Of a stretch of 36,674 nucleotides of DNA, positions 6,912 to 15,058 are shown piece by piece; position 1 is the stretch's first letter, and each line of letters opens with the position of its first letter. The DNA comes from an uncultured Erysipelotrichaceae bacterium. GTDB lineage: Bacteria; Bacillota_I; Bacilli_A; Erysipelotrichales; Erysipelotrichaceae. A program made the position numbers and the translations under genes. Below the pieces are notes generated by a model. It was not told where the DNA came from and did not search any database. It worked only from the letters and a program-made list of their open reading frames with translations. The DNA lies in the NCBI GenBank assembly GCA_947167125.1, contig CAMVGT010000025.1, forward strand, positions 1 through 36,674, in the 5' to 3' direction.

Positions 6912-8315
6912 ATGAAACAGAATTCTTATCTTGAAGAAGCACCGCTGCAGGAAATCATGAGGAAATATTCCATTCCCTGTGTCATCTCTCTGCTGGTCGG
7001 GGCACTTTACAATATTGTCGATCAGATCTTCATCGCAAACTCGCCGGATCTCGGTTCATACGGAAACGCGGCCAATACGGTTGTCTTCCCGCTGACAGTC
7101 GTCGCCCTTGCGGCTGCAGTCATGATCGGGGACGGATGCGGGACATTCATGTCAATGTCGCTCGGAAGCGGAAAAACCGATGAAGCCCGCCGGTCGGTCG
7201 GCAGCGCTGCTGTGCTGACCGTTCTTTCCTCTTTCATGCTGACTGCGGTTTATCTTCTGATCCCGGATGTGCTGATCCGCTTTTTCGGAGGTGCGGTCAA
7301 CGAACAGACATGGACGCTTTCCAGAGAATATTTCTTCTGGATCTCTATCGGTATCCCCTTCTATATGTTCGGTCAGGGACTGAATCCCGTGATCCGCTCT
7401 GACGGCAGTCCCCGCTTTGCGATGTTTGCGACACTTGCCGGCGCATTGACCAATGTGATTCTTGATCCTGTGATGATCTATCTTCTTCACTGGGGCATGA
7501 AAGGAGCAGCCATCGCCACAGTCATCGGTCAGGCTGTTACGGCTCTGCTGACTGTATGGTATATGACGCATATGAACAGTATCCCGTTCCGGTATGAGGA
7601 TCTCGGCATTCATCCTCAGATTGTAAAAAAATATATCCCGCTCGGCGCGACAAGCTTCCTGTCACAGATTTCCCTGGTCGCATCAATGGCCGCAGTCAAT
7701 TCAATGGTTTCAAAATACAGTCTGCTTGATCCGTTGTTTTCAAATCCGGAATATACACAGATTCCGATGGCGGTCATCGGAATTGTCATGAAGTTTTTCC
7801 AGATTGTCATCTCAGTCGTTGTCGGAACCGCTGCCGGATGCGCACCGGCTGCTGCATATAATACCGGCGCCGGACGCAGTGACCGCGTAAAGCAGCTGTT
7901 TGCAATGCTGCTGAAAACAGAGGCACTGACCGGACTGACTGCCCTGCTGATTGTCGAATTCATGCCTTTATGGCTGATCCGGCTGTTCGGAGCAGGAAAC
8001 GAAAGCATTTATTACACGGAGTTTGCGTTAAAAACATTCCGTATTTATCTTTCCATGATTGTTCTTGCATGTGTGAACAAAGCATCCTTCATATATCTGC
8101 AGGCACTCGGAAAAGCAATGCTTTCCACATCGCTTTCCCTGATCCGTGAAGTCGTTTTTGGAGTCTGTCTGCCGGTTGTTCTTCCCCGTTTCTTCGGGCT
8201 TGACGGCATCCTCTTCTCGATGCCTTGTGCAGACCTGCTGACATTCGCTGCCACCATCGCTGTTGTCCTGTATATCTTCCGTCTTCTGGAATCAAAGTCA
8301 CTGGCGCAGGCATGA
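6912..8315 (+). CDS. MATE family multidrug/organic-cation efflux transporter (MepA-like)
   Basis: 467 residues and 12 predicted membrane helices in two six-helix halves. The N-terminal half has the LVGALYNIVDQIFIA pattern of the MepA/NorM branch, where helix 1 residues help couple Na+ or H+. The repeated signature (GMKGAAIATVIGQ; YNTGAGRSDR) marks the pseudo-twofold halves. It exports drugs or metabolites from the cytoplasm; the substrate is unknown. The start at ATG 6912 follows GGAGGT by 5 bases, and that ribosome site can pair with an upstream CTCC. It is transcribed alone, from the promoter at 6783 or by read-through from IIB, and ends at a bidirectional terminator. Confidence 0.9.
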   Translation: MKQNSYLEEAPLQEIMRKYSIPCVISLLVGALYNIVDQIFIANSPDLGSYGNAANTVVFPLTVVALAAAVMIGDGCGTFMSMSLGSGKTDEARRSVGSAAVLTVLSSFMLTAVYLLIPDVLIRFFGGAVNEQTWTLSREYFFWISIGIPFYMFGQGLNPVIRSDGSPRFAMFATLAGALTNVILDPVMIYLLHWGMKGAAIATVIGQAVTALLTVWYMTHMNSIPFRYEDLGIHPQIVKKYIPLGATSFLSQISLVASMAAVNSMVSKYSLLDPLFSNPEYTQIPMAVIGIVMKFFQIVISVVVGTAAGCAPAAAYNTGAGRSDRVKQLFAMLLKTEALTGLTALLIVEFMPLWLIRLFGAGNESIYYTEFALKTFRIYLSMIVLACVNKASFIYLQALGKAMLSTSLSLIREVVFGVCLPVVLPRFFGLDGILFSMPCADLLTFAATIAVVLYIFRLLESKSLAQA

Positions 8316-8316
8316 A

Positions 8317-8358
8317 AAAAGAAACCTTCCGGTCAACCAATAGCCGGAAGGCTTTTTT
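8317..8358. terminator. Bidirectional terminator between MATE and the 6-phospho-beta-glucosidase
   Basis: Stem CCTTCCGG (8325-8332) / CCGGAAGG (8344-8351) with an 11-base loop, T-run on the right (8353-8359) and A-run on the left (8315-8320). It can stop both convergent genes. Confidence 0.85.
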
Positions 8359-8363
8359 TCATC

Positions 8364-9860
8364 TTATTTCAGATCTTCGCCATTGCTGGCAATGCACTTC
8401 TGATACCAGTAGTAGGAATCCTTCGGTGTTCTCTTGAAGGTTCCCTGGCCATAGTTGTCAGCGTCGACATAAATCTGTCCGTAGCGCTTGGCCATTTCAC
8501 CTTCGCCGTTGGAAACCATATCGACACAGCCCCAGTACAGATAGCCCATCAGCGGAATTCCGTCTTCTTCCACCGCATCCTTCATGGACTGGATGTTGGC
8601 TCTCATGTAGTCAATGCGGTAATCATCATGAACGGTTCCGTCTTCGAATTTGTCATTCCAGCCGATGCCGTTTTCAACACACCAGAGATCGCAGTGATAT
8701 CTGTTATAGAACGTATTGAGCGTGATGCGCAGGCACTGCGGGTCGGTTGCCCATCCCCATGCGTTGGTCTTGAGGTAAGGGTTCTTTACCATATGCATCT
8801 GGGTGCCGCCGTTGCCTTCGCCCTTTTCTTCATTTTCATCATGGAAGGTTACGGTGTGGGAGCCGTAGCAGCTGAAGGAAAGGAAGTCACAGGTATACTT
8901 TGCGATAATGTCCATGTCACCTTCCTGTGCCGGAATCACAAGATTGTTTTTCTTATATTCCGCCAGTTTGTAGTTGGGATATCTGCCCAGCATCTGCACA
9001 TCCGCATAGAACAATGTGCGGTCGCTCATCTTCTGCGCAAGCAGCTGATCCATCGGATCGGTTGTATAAGCATAGGTGGGGCCATATGCCAGCATCATAC
9101 CGATTTTAATGTCCGGGAACTTCTCATGTGCCGCTTTGACAGTCAGGGAAGAAGCCAGGAACTGATGGAATGTCGCATTGACGATGTTCTGCGGATCGGC
9201 ATGAATCAGACCTGCCGTGACATAGGGAGCGTGTTCAATGCAGTTGATTTCATTGAATGTCAGGTAGTATTTTACTTTTCCTGCAAAACGCTCGAAACAT
9301 GTTTCGGCATATTTCACAAACTTGTCGACAAGATATCTGCTGTCCCAGCCGTTATACTTTGCGGCAAGGTTCAGCGGTGTTTCGTAGTGGGAAAGTGTTA
9401 CCAGCGGTTCAATGCCGTATTTTCTGCATTCATCAAATACATCCGAATAGAATCTGATTCCTTCCTCATTGACAGTCTCATCGTCGCCGTTGGGGAACAG
9501 ACGGCTCCATTTCATCGAGAAGCGCAGGCAGTTGAATCCTTCTTCAGCGCATAAGCGGATGTCTTCCTTGTAATGATGATAGAAGTCGGAAGCGACGTGG
9601 GAAGGATAATAATACTGTTCATCATCCAGTTCCACCGGAATCGCGCCTTCGGGCAGATGGCGTTCCGGGCTGCCGAAGCAGAGCGGTGTCGCACCTGTTT
9701 CTCCATCCGGCTTGCGCCATGTCACACGTCTTCTGACAGTGTGTGATCCGTTTGTCATGACATCGGCTGTGGAAAGGCCGGCACCTCCTTCGTGCACGCC
9801 TCCCTCATATTGGTTGGCAGCAGTCGCGCCGCCCCAGAAGAAGTCTTTTGAAAATGGCAT
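8364..9860 (-). CDS. 6-phospho-beta-glucosidase, GH1
   Basis: 498 residues, a full-length (beta/alpha)8 GH1 enzyme that hydrolyses phosphorylated beta-glucosides such as cellobiose-6-P after PTS uptake. The GH1 start FSKDFFWGGATAANQYEG is intact. The acid/base is E204 (TFNE) and the nucleophile E396 (VENG). S450, K458 and Y460 in SNGEGEMAKRYG match the phosphate-binding triad that separates 6-phospho enzymes from plain beta-glucosidases. An AAAGGAAA site precedes ATG 9860. A TAGAAT at about 9890-9895 on the minus strand may be its -10. No PTS permease is beside it; only the orphan IIB gene lies nearby, on the other strand. Confidence 0.92.
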   Translation of the reverse strand: MPFSKDFFWGGATAANQYEGGVHEGGAGLSTADVMTNGSHTVRRRVTWRKPDGETGATPLCFGSPERHLPEGAIPVELDDEQYYYPSHVASDFYHHYKEDIRLCAEEGFNCLRFSMKWSRLFPNGDDETVNEEGIRFYSDVFDECRKYGIEPLVTLSHYETPLNLAAKYNGWDSRYLVDKFVKYAETCFERFAGKVKYYLTFNEINCIEHAPYVTAGLIHADPQNIVNATFHQFLASSLTVKAAHEKFPDIKIGMMLAYGPTYAYTTDPMDQLLAQKMSDRTLFYADVQMLGRYPNYKLAEYKKNNLVIPAQEGDMDIIAKYTCDFLSFSCYGSHTVTFHDENEEKGEGNGGTQMHMVKNPYLKTNAWGWATDPQCLRITLNTFYNRYHCDLWCVENGIGWNDKFEDGTVHDDYRIDYMRANIQSMKDAVEEDGIPLMGYLYWGCVDMVSNGEGEMAKRYGQIYVDADNYGQGTFKRTPKDSYYWYQKCIASNGEDLK

Positions 9861-9912
9861 AAATGATATTTCCTTTCTTTCTTACATCTCTATTCTACCG
9901 TTTTTCCGAACA

Positions 9913-9941
9913 TGAAAAAAGCGTACCGTGCAGATACGCTT
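9913..9941 (-). terminator. Terminator of the PutP-like symporter
   Basis: On the minus strand, a 7-bp stem AAGCGTA/TACGCTT (plus coordinates 9919-9925 and 9935-9941) with a 9-base loop, then TTTTTT. It follows the symporter stop by 5 bases. Confidence 0.85.
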
Positions 9942-9946
9942 ATGTT

Positions 9947-11470
9947 TTACTGAACCGATTCAAATTCCCGAATGATTTTCTCATCCGGTTCCCCGGTGAG
10001 CAGTGAGACAGCGACATTGACCGCAATGCCGATCAGGAATGCCGGAAGCAGCTCATAGATATTCCATGCCCCGCCAAGCGGTCTTACCATGAATTTCCAG
10101 ACAAAGACCATGATGCCGCCGCACAGCATTCCCGCAAGCGCTCCGTTCCGGTTGGAACGCTTCCAGAACAGTGCCAGTAACATTGCCGGACCGAAGCTTG
10201 CGCCGAAACCCGCCCAGGCAAAGGAGACAATACGGAACACGTTGGAATCGGAATCCCATGCCAGCACAATGCCGATCACTGCAATTACAAGCAGTGTGAT
10301 TCTTGAAATCAGCAGCTGTTTTCCCTTGTCGATCTTCATCTTTACGCAATCGACCATGATGTCTTTTGAAACAGAAGAAGATGCCGCAAGAAGCTGGGAA
10401 TCGGATGTGGACATGGTCGAAGCCAGAATGCCGGCAATGATCACGCCGGCAACCAGTGCCGCAAGGAAACTCTTATCCGCTAACAGCTGAGCAGCACGTA
10501 CGATGATCGTTTCGGAAGCGGATCCTTCCAGGAACGGAATTGCGCCGGCTTTTGTGATCGCAAGACCGACAACACCGATGAAGATCGAAACCGCCATTGA
10601 GATCACAACCCAGACGGTACCGATCTTTCTGGAAAGCGGAAGCTTTTCCTCATCTTCAATCGCCATAAAGCGAAGCAGGATATGCGGCATGCCGAAATAG
10701 CCAAGACCCCATGCCAATGTAGAGCAGATTGTCAAAAAGGAATACGGAACGGATGTACCGGAAGCCGGATCAAACATCGTATTCAGGCCAAGATATCCGG
10801 GCAGAGCGCCGGCATTGGCCATGACTGCTGAAAGTCCTCCTGCCGCAGAGACACCGAAAATCAGAATGATCAGCAGCGCGAGCGACATGACAATGCTCTG
10901 AATGAAGTCGGTTGTGGAAGCCGCAAGGAATCCGCCCAGAGCCGTATAGACAATGATGACAGCCGCGCTGACCATCATCGCAAGATGATAATCCAGTCCG
11001 AACAGTGTCGAGAACAGCTTGCCGCAGGCAGCGAAGCCGGAAGCGGTATACGGCACAAAGAAGACAACGATCCAGACTGCCGATACAAACTGCAGGATCC
11101 GTCTGTCATCATGGTAGCGGTTGGAAAAGAAAGCCGGGATGGTGATGGAATGTGTTTTTTCCGAATACTTTCTCAGTTTTCTCGCAACCAGAAGCCAGTT
11201 GAACCATGTGCCGACTGCCAGACCGATCGCGGTCCATGCGACATCCGCCGTGCCGGAAAGATAGGCGACGCCGGGCAGGCCCATCAGCAGCCAGCTGCTC
11301 ATGTCGCTTGCTTCGGCGCTCATCGCAGTCACAAAGGGACCGAGTTTTCTGCCGCCGATAAAGAAGTCATCCGTATTCTCATTTTTCTTTGAGAAACGGA
11401 AGCCGATGAAGATCATTGCTGCAAGATAAATGCCGATTGCCATCAGCATTCCCAGATTTGCACTGTTCAT
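9947..11470 (-). CDS. putP: Sodium/solute symporter, PutP-like (proline or related amino acid)
   Basis: 507 residues, a full-length SSS-family transporter with about 13 membrane helices. Family landmarks include FFIGGRKLGPFVTAMSAEASDMSSWLLMG near the N-terminus, which is the helix-1/2 substrate and Na+ region, and AGILASTMSTSDSQLLAASSS, the SS/T motif of the second Na+-binding segment. It imports its substrate with Na+. PutP is the best match, but related SSS carriers cannot be excluded. GGGGAGGA lies 7 bases before ATG 11470; an upstream in-frame ATG at 11500 lies inside the T-box terminator and is rejected. Expression depends on the T-box leader, so uptake should rise when the cognate tRNA is uncharged. 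It is monocistronic. Confidence 0.85.
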   Translation of the reverse strand: MNSANLGMLMAIGIYLAAMIFIGFRFSKKNENTDDFFIGGRKLGPFVTAMSAEASDMSSWLLMGLPGVAYLSGTADVAWTAIGLAVGTWFNWLLVARKLRKYSEKTHSITIPAFFSNRYHDDRRILQFVSAVWIVVFFVPYTASGFAACGKLFSTLFGLDYHLAMMVSAAVIIVYTALGGFLAASTTDFIQSIVMSLALLIILIFGVSAAGGLSAVMANAGALPGYLGLNTMFDPASGTSVPYSFLTICSTLAWGLGYFGMPHILLRFMAIEDEEKLPLSRKIGTVWVVISMAVSIFIGVVGLAITKAGAIPFLEGSASETIIVRAAQLLADKSFLAALVAGVIIAGILASTMSTSDSQLLAASSSVSKDIMVDCVKMKIDKGKQLLISRITLLVIAVIGIVLAWDSDSNVFRIVSFAWAGFGASFGPAMLLALFWKRSNRNGALAGMLCGGIMVFVWKFMVRPLGGAWNIYELLPAFLIGIAVNVAVSLLTGEPDEKIIREFESVQ

Positions 11471-11497
11471 AATCAAATCCTCCCCAGGATCAAAAAA

Positions 11498-11747
11498 CAA
11501 AAAACCGCCTCATTCAGAGACGGTCATAACCGCGGTACCACACTGATTACCGGAATCTGATTCCGGTCGCTCTGTTCTGTTAACGCCAGATACGTCTTTC
11601 TTACATCTGTTCGGAAAGAAATCTCCCAGGCCGGTTTCCCTGCCGCTCTGTCACCGGGTTTCCACCCTTCCCGGCTCTCTTGAAACTGCATGCAGGTACT
11701 TGTTCTGTTCTTCGATATTCAAGATGATATTGAAAATCTTTCTTTCC
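11498..11747 (-). promoter_or_regulatory. T-box leader (tRNA-sensing riboswitch) of the PutP-like symporter
   Basis: Reading the minus strand: stem I base GGAAAGAAA (11747-11739) pairs with TTTCTTTCC (11621-11613). An AGTA loop E motif is followed by CCTGC pairing with GCAGG, then an AGAGAG motif and a distal GGGTGGAAACCC. The specifier loop contains GAA followed by ACC (11635-11633) or, one base on, CCG (11634-11632). Stem III is near 11609-11588. The T-box sequence TGGTACCGCGG ends at 11530, and a terminator ACCGTCTC/GAGGCGGT (11524-11504) is followed by six Ts. ACC would be read by tRNA-Thr, CCG by tRNA-Pro. The element fills the 319-base gap. Confidence 0.9.
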
Positions 11748-11789
11748 GTCAATCAAATTTTCAGATTTTTATTTCTGAAAATATTTTCA

Positions 11790-12353
11790 TCAATAGCTGT
11801 CCAGCTGTTTGATCTGTTCATAGACCAGATGCAGCGGCAGTCCCATGATCGCGTAATAGTCCCCGCTGATCCGGGTGATGAATTTTCCGCCGAGCCCCTG
11901 CACCGCATAGGCGCCGGCCTTGTCATCGCACTCGCCGCTTGCGGCATAGTCCTCAATTTCCTTTTCGCTGAGCGGCGCGAATGTCACTTCCGAAACACTC
12001 ACATCGGTATAGCATCTGCGGCTGCTGATCACAGCCAGACCGGTAATGACACGGTGGGTTCTTCCCGACAGTTCCCTCAGCATCCGTTTGGCATCCTCCC
12101 TGTTTTTCGGTTTGCCGAGTATCTTTTCATCCAGAGTCACGATTGTGTCAGATCCGATAACAACAGCTTCAGGATGCGTGTCGAGGCACGCCTGCGCCTT
12201 TCTTCTGGAAAGCAGCCGGATTTTATCTTCCAGGGTTTCCCCTTCGTTCAGCGATTCATCAATGTCCATCGGCATGCATGCAAAGGCAATGCCGCATTTT
12301 TCAAGCAGTTCTTTTCTGCGCGGGCTTTTGGAAGCCAGTATGATTTTCTTCAT
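11790..12353 (-). CDS. maf: Maf-type nucleotide pyrophosphatase
   Basis: 187 residues, full length. The substrate loop is ASKSPRRKELL (7-17) and the catalytic acid is D69 in GSDTIV; GKPKNREDAKRML follows. Maf/YhdE enzymes hydrolyse non-canonical or pyrimidine nucleoside triphosphates to monophosphates, a house-cleaning role also linked to septum control. I choose ATG 12353 (MKKIILASKS). The upstream ATG at 12362 overlaps a TATAAT (12366-12361), which with CTGACA 18 bases away would start transcription about one base before 12353. Neither ATG has a Shine-Dalgarno, so a leaderless mRNA is likely. The gene is divergent from the nucleotidyltransferase. Confidence 0.9.
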   Translation of the reverse strand: MKKIILASKSPRRKELLEKCGIAFACMPMDIDESLNEGETLEDKIRLLSRRKAQACLDTHPEAVVIGSDTIVTLDEKILGKPKNREDAKRMLRELSGRTHRVITGLAVISSRRCYTDVSVSEVTFAPLSEKEIEDYAASGECDDKAGAYAVQGLGGKFITRISGDYYAIMGLPLHLVYEQIKQLDSY

Positions 12354-12360
12354 GCCATTC

Positions 12361-12390
12361 ATTATACGTGGATTGTTGTTTTTTTGTCAG
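12361..12390 (-). promoter_or_regulatory. Promoter of maf (leaderless start predicted)
   Basis: On the minus strand CTGACA (12390-12385), 18-base spacer, TATAAT (12366-12361). The expected start falls at about 12354-12353, on the maf ATG. Confidence 0.6.
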
Positions 12391-12400
12391 ATGGTATAAT
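12373..12400 (+). promoter_or_regulatory. Promoter of the nucleotidyltransferase gene
   Basis: TTGTTG (12373-12378), 16-base spacer, TGG-TATAAT (12395-12400), an extended -10. It is interleaved with the maf promoter on the other strand. An AGGGGG ribosome site follows at 12416-12421. Confidence 0.6.
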
Positions 12401-12434
12401 TTGTATGTCTCATTCAGGGGGAATAATAATCGTT

Positions 12435-13346
12435 ATGAACAGGAAACCGGCATTAGTGATCCTGGCGGCAGGCTTGGGAAGCCGCTACGGAGGAATGAAA
12501 CAGATTGACGGTGTAGGAAATCACGGCGAGCCAATCATAGAATTCTCAATCTACGACGCGAAGGAAGCAGGCTTTGAAAAAGTCTACCTGATTATCCGCC
12601 GCGAACATGAAGATGCTTTCCGCAGAGCACTGACCGACAAGATCGGAAAGAAGATGAAAGTGGAATTCATCTTCCAGGACATGGAAAAGCTGCCCGAAGG
12701 CATTACCCTTCCCGAAGGCAGAACAAAGCCCTGGGGAACCACCCATGCGCTTCTTGCCTGCAAAGGCATTGTGAAGCAGCCTTTTGCCATTATCAACGCG
12801 GATGACTTCTACGGCAAAGATGCCTACAAGGTCATCTACAGATATCTGACAGAAGAAATCAGCGATGATCATTACGCGATGGTCGGATACCGTCTCGGCA
12901 ATACGATCAGTGAAAACGGCACTGTCACAAGAGGAATCTGCCAGGAGGATGAGGATAACAATCTGACTGCGATCCGGGAAATCAAAAGCATCATGCGCAG
13001 AAACGGACGTCCTTATTATCAGGAGGACGGCGAATGGAAACCGGTCAATGAGAACTCGCTTGTCTCAATGAACTTCTGGGGTTTCACACCGAAGATTTTC
13101 AGACAGACGGAACCGTTATTCAAAACCTATATTGAAGAACATATCGGCGAGAGCCCGATGACATGCGAATATGTCATCCCGACAGCCATCGGCGAGCTGG
13201 TGAAAAACGGCACCTGCTCCGTCAAGGTTCTTTCTTCCAACGACAAATGGTTCGGTGTCACCTACAAGGAAGACAAACCGGAAGTGATGGAAAGAATCGC
13301 CAAAATGAAAGAGGCGGGCATTTATCCCGACCTCTTATGGCAGTAA
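12435..13346 (+). CDS. Sugar-phosphate nucleotidyltransferase family protein
   Basis: 303 residues, cytoplasmic. The nucleotide-binding start LVILAAGLGSRYGGMKQ (7-23) is the GxGxR..xK motif of NTP_transferase enzymes such as glucose-1-phosphate uridylyl- and thymidylyltransferases. NADDFYG is the metal-binding acidic segment. The product nucleotide sugar is not determined; there is no adjacent glycan cluster. I choose ATG 12435. The open frame extends far upstream, but that part is only antisense to maf, and AGGGGG plus the promoter at 12373-12400 fit this start (spacing about 13, slightly long). It abuts the convergent dipeptidase gene with no gap, and its last codons contain that operon's terminator. 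Confidence 0.85.
   Translation: MNRKPALVILAAGLGSRYGGMKQIDGVGNHGEPIIEFSIYDAKEAGFEKVYLIIRREHEDAFRRALTDKIGKKMKVEFIFQDMEKLPEGITLPEGRTKPWGTTHALLACKGIVKQPFAIINADDFYGKDAYKVIYRYLTEEISDDHYAMVGYRLGNTISENGTVTRGICQEDEDNNLTAIREIKSIMRRNGRPYYQEDGEWKPVNENSLVSMNFWGFTPKIFRQTEPLFKTYIEEHIGESPMTCEYVIPTAIGELVKNGTCSVKVLSSNDKWFGVTYKEDKPEVMERIAKMKEAGIYPDLLWQ
13302..13336 (-). terminator. Terminator of the coaBC-coaX-dipeptidase operon, inside the opposing gene
   Basis: On the minus strand AAGAGG, a bulged T, then CGGG, loop ATAAATG, CCCG, CCTCTT, followed by TCATTTT: a 10-bp stem with a U-rich tail. It lies wholly within the last codons of the nucleotidyltransferase. Confidence 0.7.
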
Positions 13347-14273
13347 TCACATATAATTCCTGAGGAACCTGAGGACATTGCGGTAAGCGATGTCCTTTAT
13401 TTCTTCTTCATTGAATCCTTCTTTCCGGAGTCCTTCAATAAAATTCTGTGTCTGTTCGGGTGAGAGAAGATTATGGGATTCATCCGCTCCGTAATAGACT
13501 CCGAAATCAAAGCCGCATGCCACAGCCTGTACACCGGCAATGTCCGCGATCCAGCGCGCATGGGCCGCCAGATTCGCTGCGCTGCGCTTTGCAGGATCAT
13601 CGCTGATGAACATCTCGCACGCATTCATTCCGATCAGTCCGCCCTTCTGCGCAAGCGCGCGGATCTGCTGATTGGTCAGATTCCGTTCCACCCCGCACAG
13701 CTTTTTCGCATTGGAATGGGTTGCGATCACAGGGACTGTGCTTTCATCAAGAATGTCCCAGAAGGTTTTCTCATTGGCATGGGATACATCAATGATCATA
13801 TGCAGATCATTCATTTTTCTGATCACCCTTTTTCCTGCTTCTGTCAGTCCTCTTGCCGGATCTCCCATTGCGCCTGTCGCAAGGTCATTCTGATCATTCC
13901 AGGCAAGCGAACCGATCCGGTTTCCCTGCTCATAGAGCCATTCGATTTTTTCTTCCGGATTTTCATGAATGCCGCACATGCCTTCAACAGTCATCAGGAA
14001 TGCGGTTTCCTCATCCGGTTCATCTTTCAGTTCATCTCCGGAAAGAATCAGACGGGCACCGGACTGCTCAATGTCCCTGCGTACCATACGGACGCATTCC
14101 TGCATCTCTTCCCAGTTCTGACTGCCGTCAAAGAAGGAAGCCGCCGCGCTCCAAGCAATGCCGCCCTGCTTCATCAAAGGCATCCAGTCCTTTTTTAAAA
14201 CCGAGCCTGATCCGGTAAAAGACGGACGGATCGCTTCGGCCAGATCCGCATGCAGATCAAAAACCGGAATCAT
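13347..14273 (-). CDS. Membrane-dipeptidase family (M19) peptidase
   Basis: 308 residues. M19 zinc ligands are in place: H8 and D10 (DLHAD), bridging E97 (TVEGM), H165 (DVSHANE), H186 (ATHSNA), and D256 in GFDFG. Family members cleave dipeptides, including D- and modified residues, and work on some lactams. No signal peptide is visible, so it is probably cytosolic. It is the last gene of coaBC-coaX-dipeptidase, joined by an ATGA stop/start overlap with coaX (14270-14273), so it should be translated coupled to CoA genes. Why a dipeptidase sits there is unclear. It ends directly next to the convergent nucleotidyltransferase stop. Confidence 0.88.
   Translation of the reverse strand: MIPVFDLHADLAEAIRPSFTGSGSVLKKDWMPLMKQGGIAWSAAASFFDGSQNWEEMQECVRMVRRDIEQSGARLILSGDELKDEPDEETAFLMTVEGMCGIHENPEEKIEWLYEQGNRIGSLAWNDQNDLATGAMGDPARGLTEAGKRVIRKMNDLHMIIDVSHANEKTFWDILDESTVPVIATHSNAKKLCGVERNLTNQQIRALAQKGGLIGMNACEMFISDDPAKRSAANLAAHARWIADIAGVQAVACGFDFGVYYGADESHNLLSPEQTQNFIEGLRKEGFNEEEIKDIAYRNVLRFLRNYM
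13372..13403 (+). terminator. Terminator of the nucleotidyltransferase, inside the dipeptidase gene
   Basis: AGGACAT (13372-13378), an 11-base loop, ATGTCCT (13390-13396), then TTTATTTCTTCTT. It lies within the C-terminal codons of the opposing dipeptidase, mirroring the minus-strand terminator at 13302. Confidence 0.6.
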
Positions 14274-15058
14274 TTCAGATCTCCCTTGTTGAGATCATAG
14301 ATGATCTTCATTCCCTTATAGGCAATATCCGGATCATAGTCATCGATTTCATCCGTTTCATTGGAAACCACTTTCCCAAGTCCGCCTGTCGCAATGACAC
14401 GGCAGTCAGGATCATTCAGTTCCTTTTTCATTTCACGGATGATGTATTCAACAGCACCGATATAGCCGTATACGACCCCTGCCTGCATGCCTTCAACCGT
14501 GTTTTTTCCAAGAACGGATTCCGGTTTGCGGATTTCGATTTCCGGCAGCTTCGCGGTCAGGGACGCCAGCGCTTCAGCCGAAATGCCCAGGCCCGGCGCG
14601 ATGACGACATATTTGAATTCGCCTTCCGCGGAAACATAGTCAAAGGTTGTCGCTGTTCCGAAGTCGACGATGATCGCGGAAGTATGCAGGGTGTGATATG
14701 CCCAGGCTGTATTGACAATCCGGTCGGCGCCGACACTGTTTCGGTTTTCGGAAACGACCGTGATTCCGGTCTTCAGTTCAGGCGAAATGATGATCGGTTT
14801 TTTATGAATATACTTGATGATGGCCGAAGTCAGGGCGTACATCAGTTTCGGTACAACCGAAGAAATGATAACATCTTCGATATCTTCGGGCGTCAGTCCG
14901 GAAGAAGTCAGGAAGTGATTCAGGAAAAAGCCGAATTCATCTGATGTTCTTGTTGTTTTTGTAATCAGACGGTATCTGCCGATGATGGCATCCCCGTCCA
15001 TAATGCCGAGCGCAATATTGGTATTGCCGGCATCGACTGTCATTAACATGTCTTTCAA
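14270..15058 (-). CDS. coaX: Type III pantothenate kinase CoaX
   Basis: 262 residues, normal length. The ASKHA phosphate loop is TVDAGNTN (7-14), the catalytic motif GADR is at 110-113 with D111, and DFGTATT is at 132-138. It phosphorylates pantothenate in the first step of CoA synthesis; type III enzymes resist CoA feedback and need a monovalent cation. ATG 15058 overlaps the coaBC stop as ATGA; a second in-frame ATG at 15049 is possible. It lies downstream of coaBC and upstream of the M19 gene, all coupled. Having kinase and coaBC adjacent gives steps 1-3 of the pathway in one operon. Confidence 0.95.
   Translation of the reverse strand: MKDMLMTVDAGNTNIALGIMDGDAIIGRYRLITKTTRTSDEFGFFLNHFLTSSGLTPEDIEDVIISSVVPKLMYALTSAIIKYIHKKPIIISPELKTGITVVSENRNSVGADRIVNTAWAYHTLHTSAIIVDFGTATTFDYVSAEGEFKYVVIAPGLGISAEALASLTAKLPEIEIRKPESVLGKNTVEGMQAGVVYGYIGAVEYIIREMKKELNDPDCRVIATGGLGKVVSNETDEIDDYDPDIAYKGMKIIYDLNKGDLK

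Noticed and set aside
11700-12434. N-terminal extension of the nucleotidyltransferase
   Set aside because: The frame is open but antisense to maf and the T-box leader. Promoter, ribosome site and family start all point to ATG 12435.
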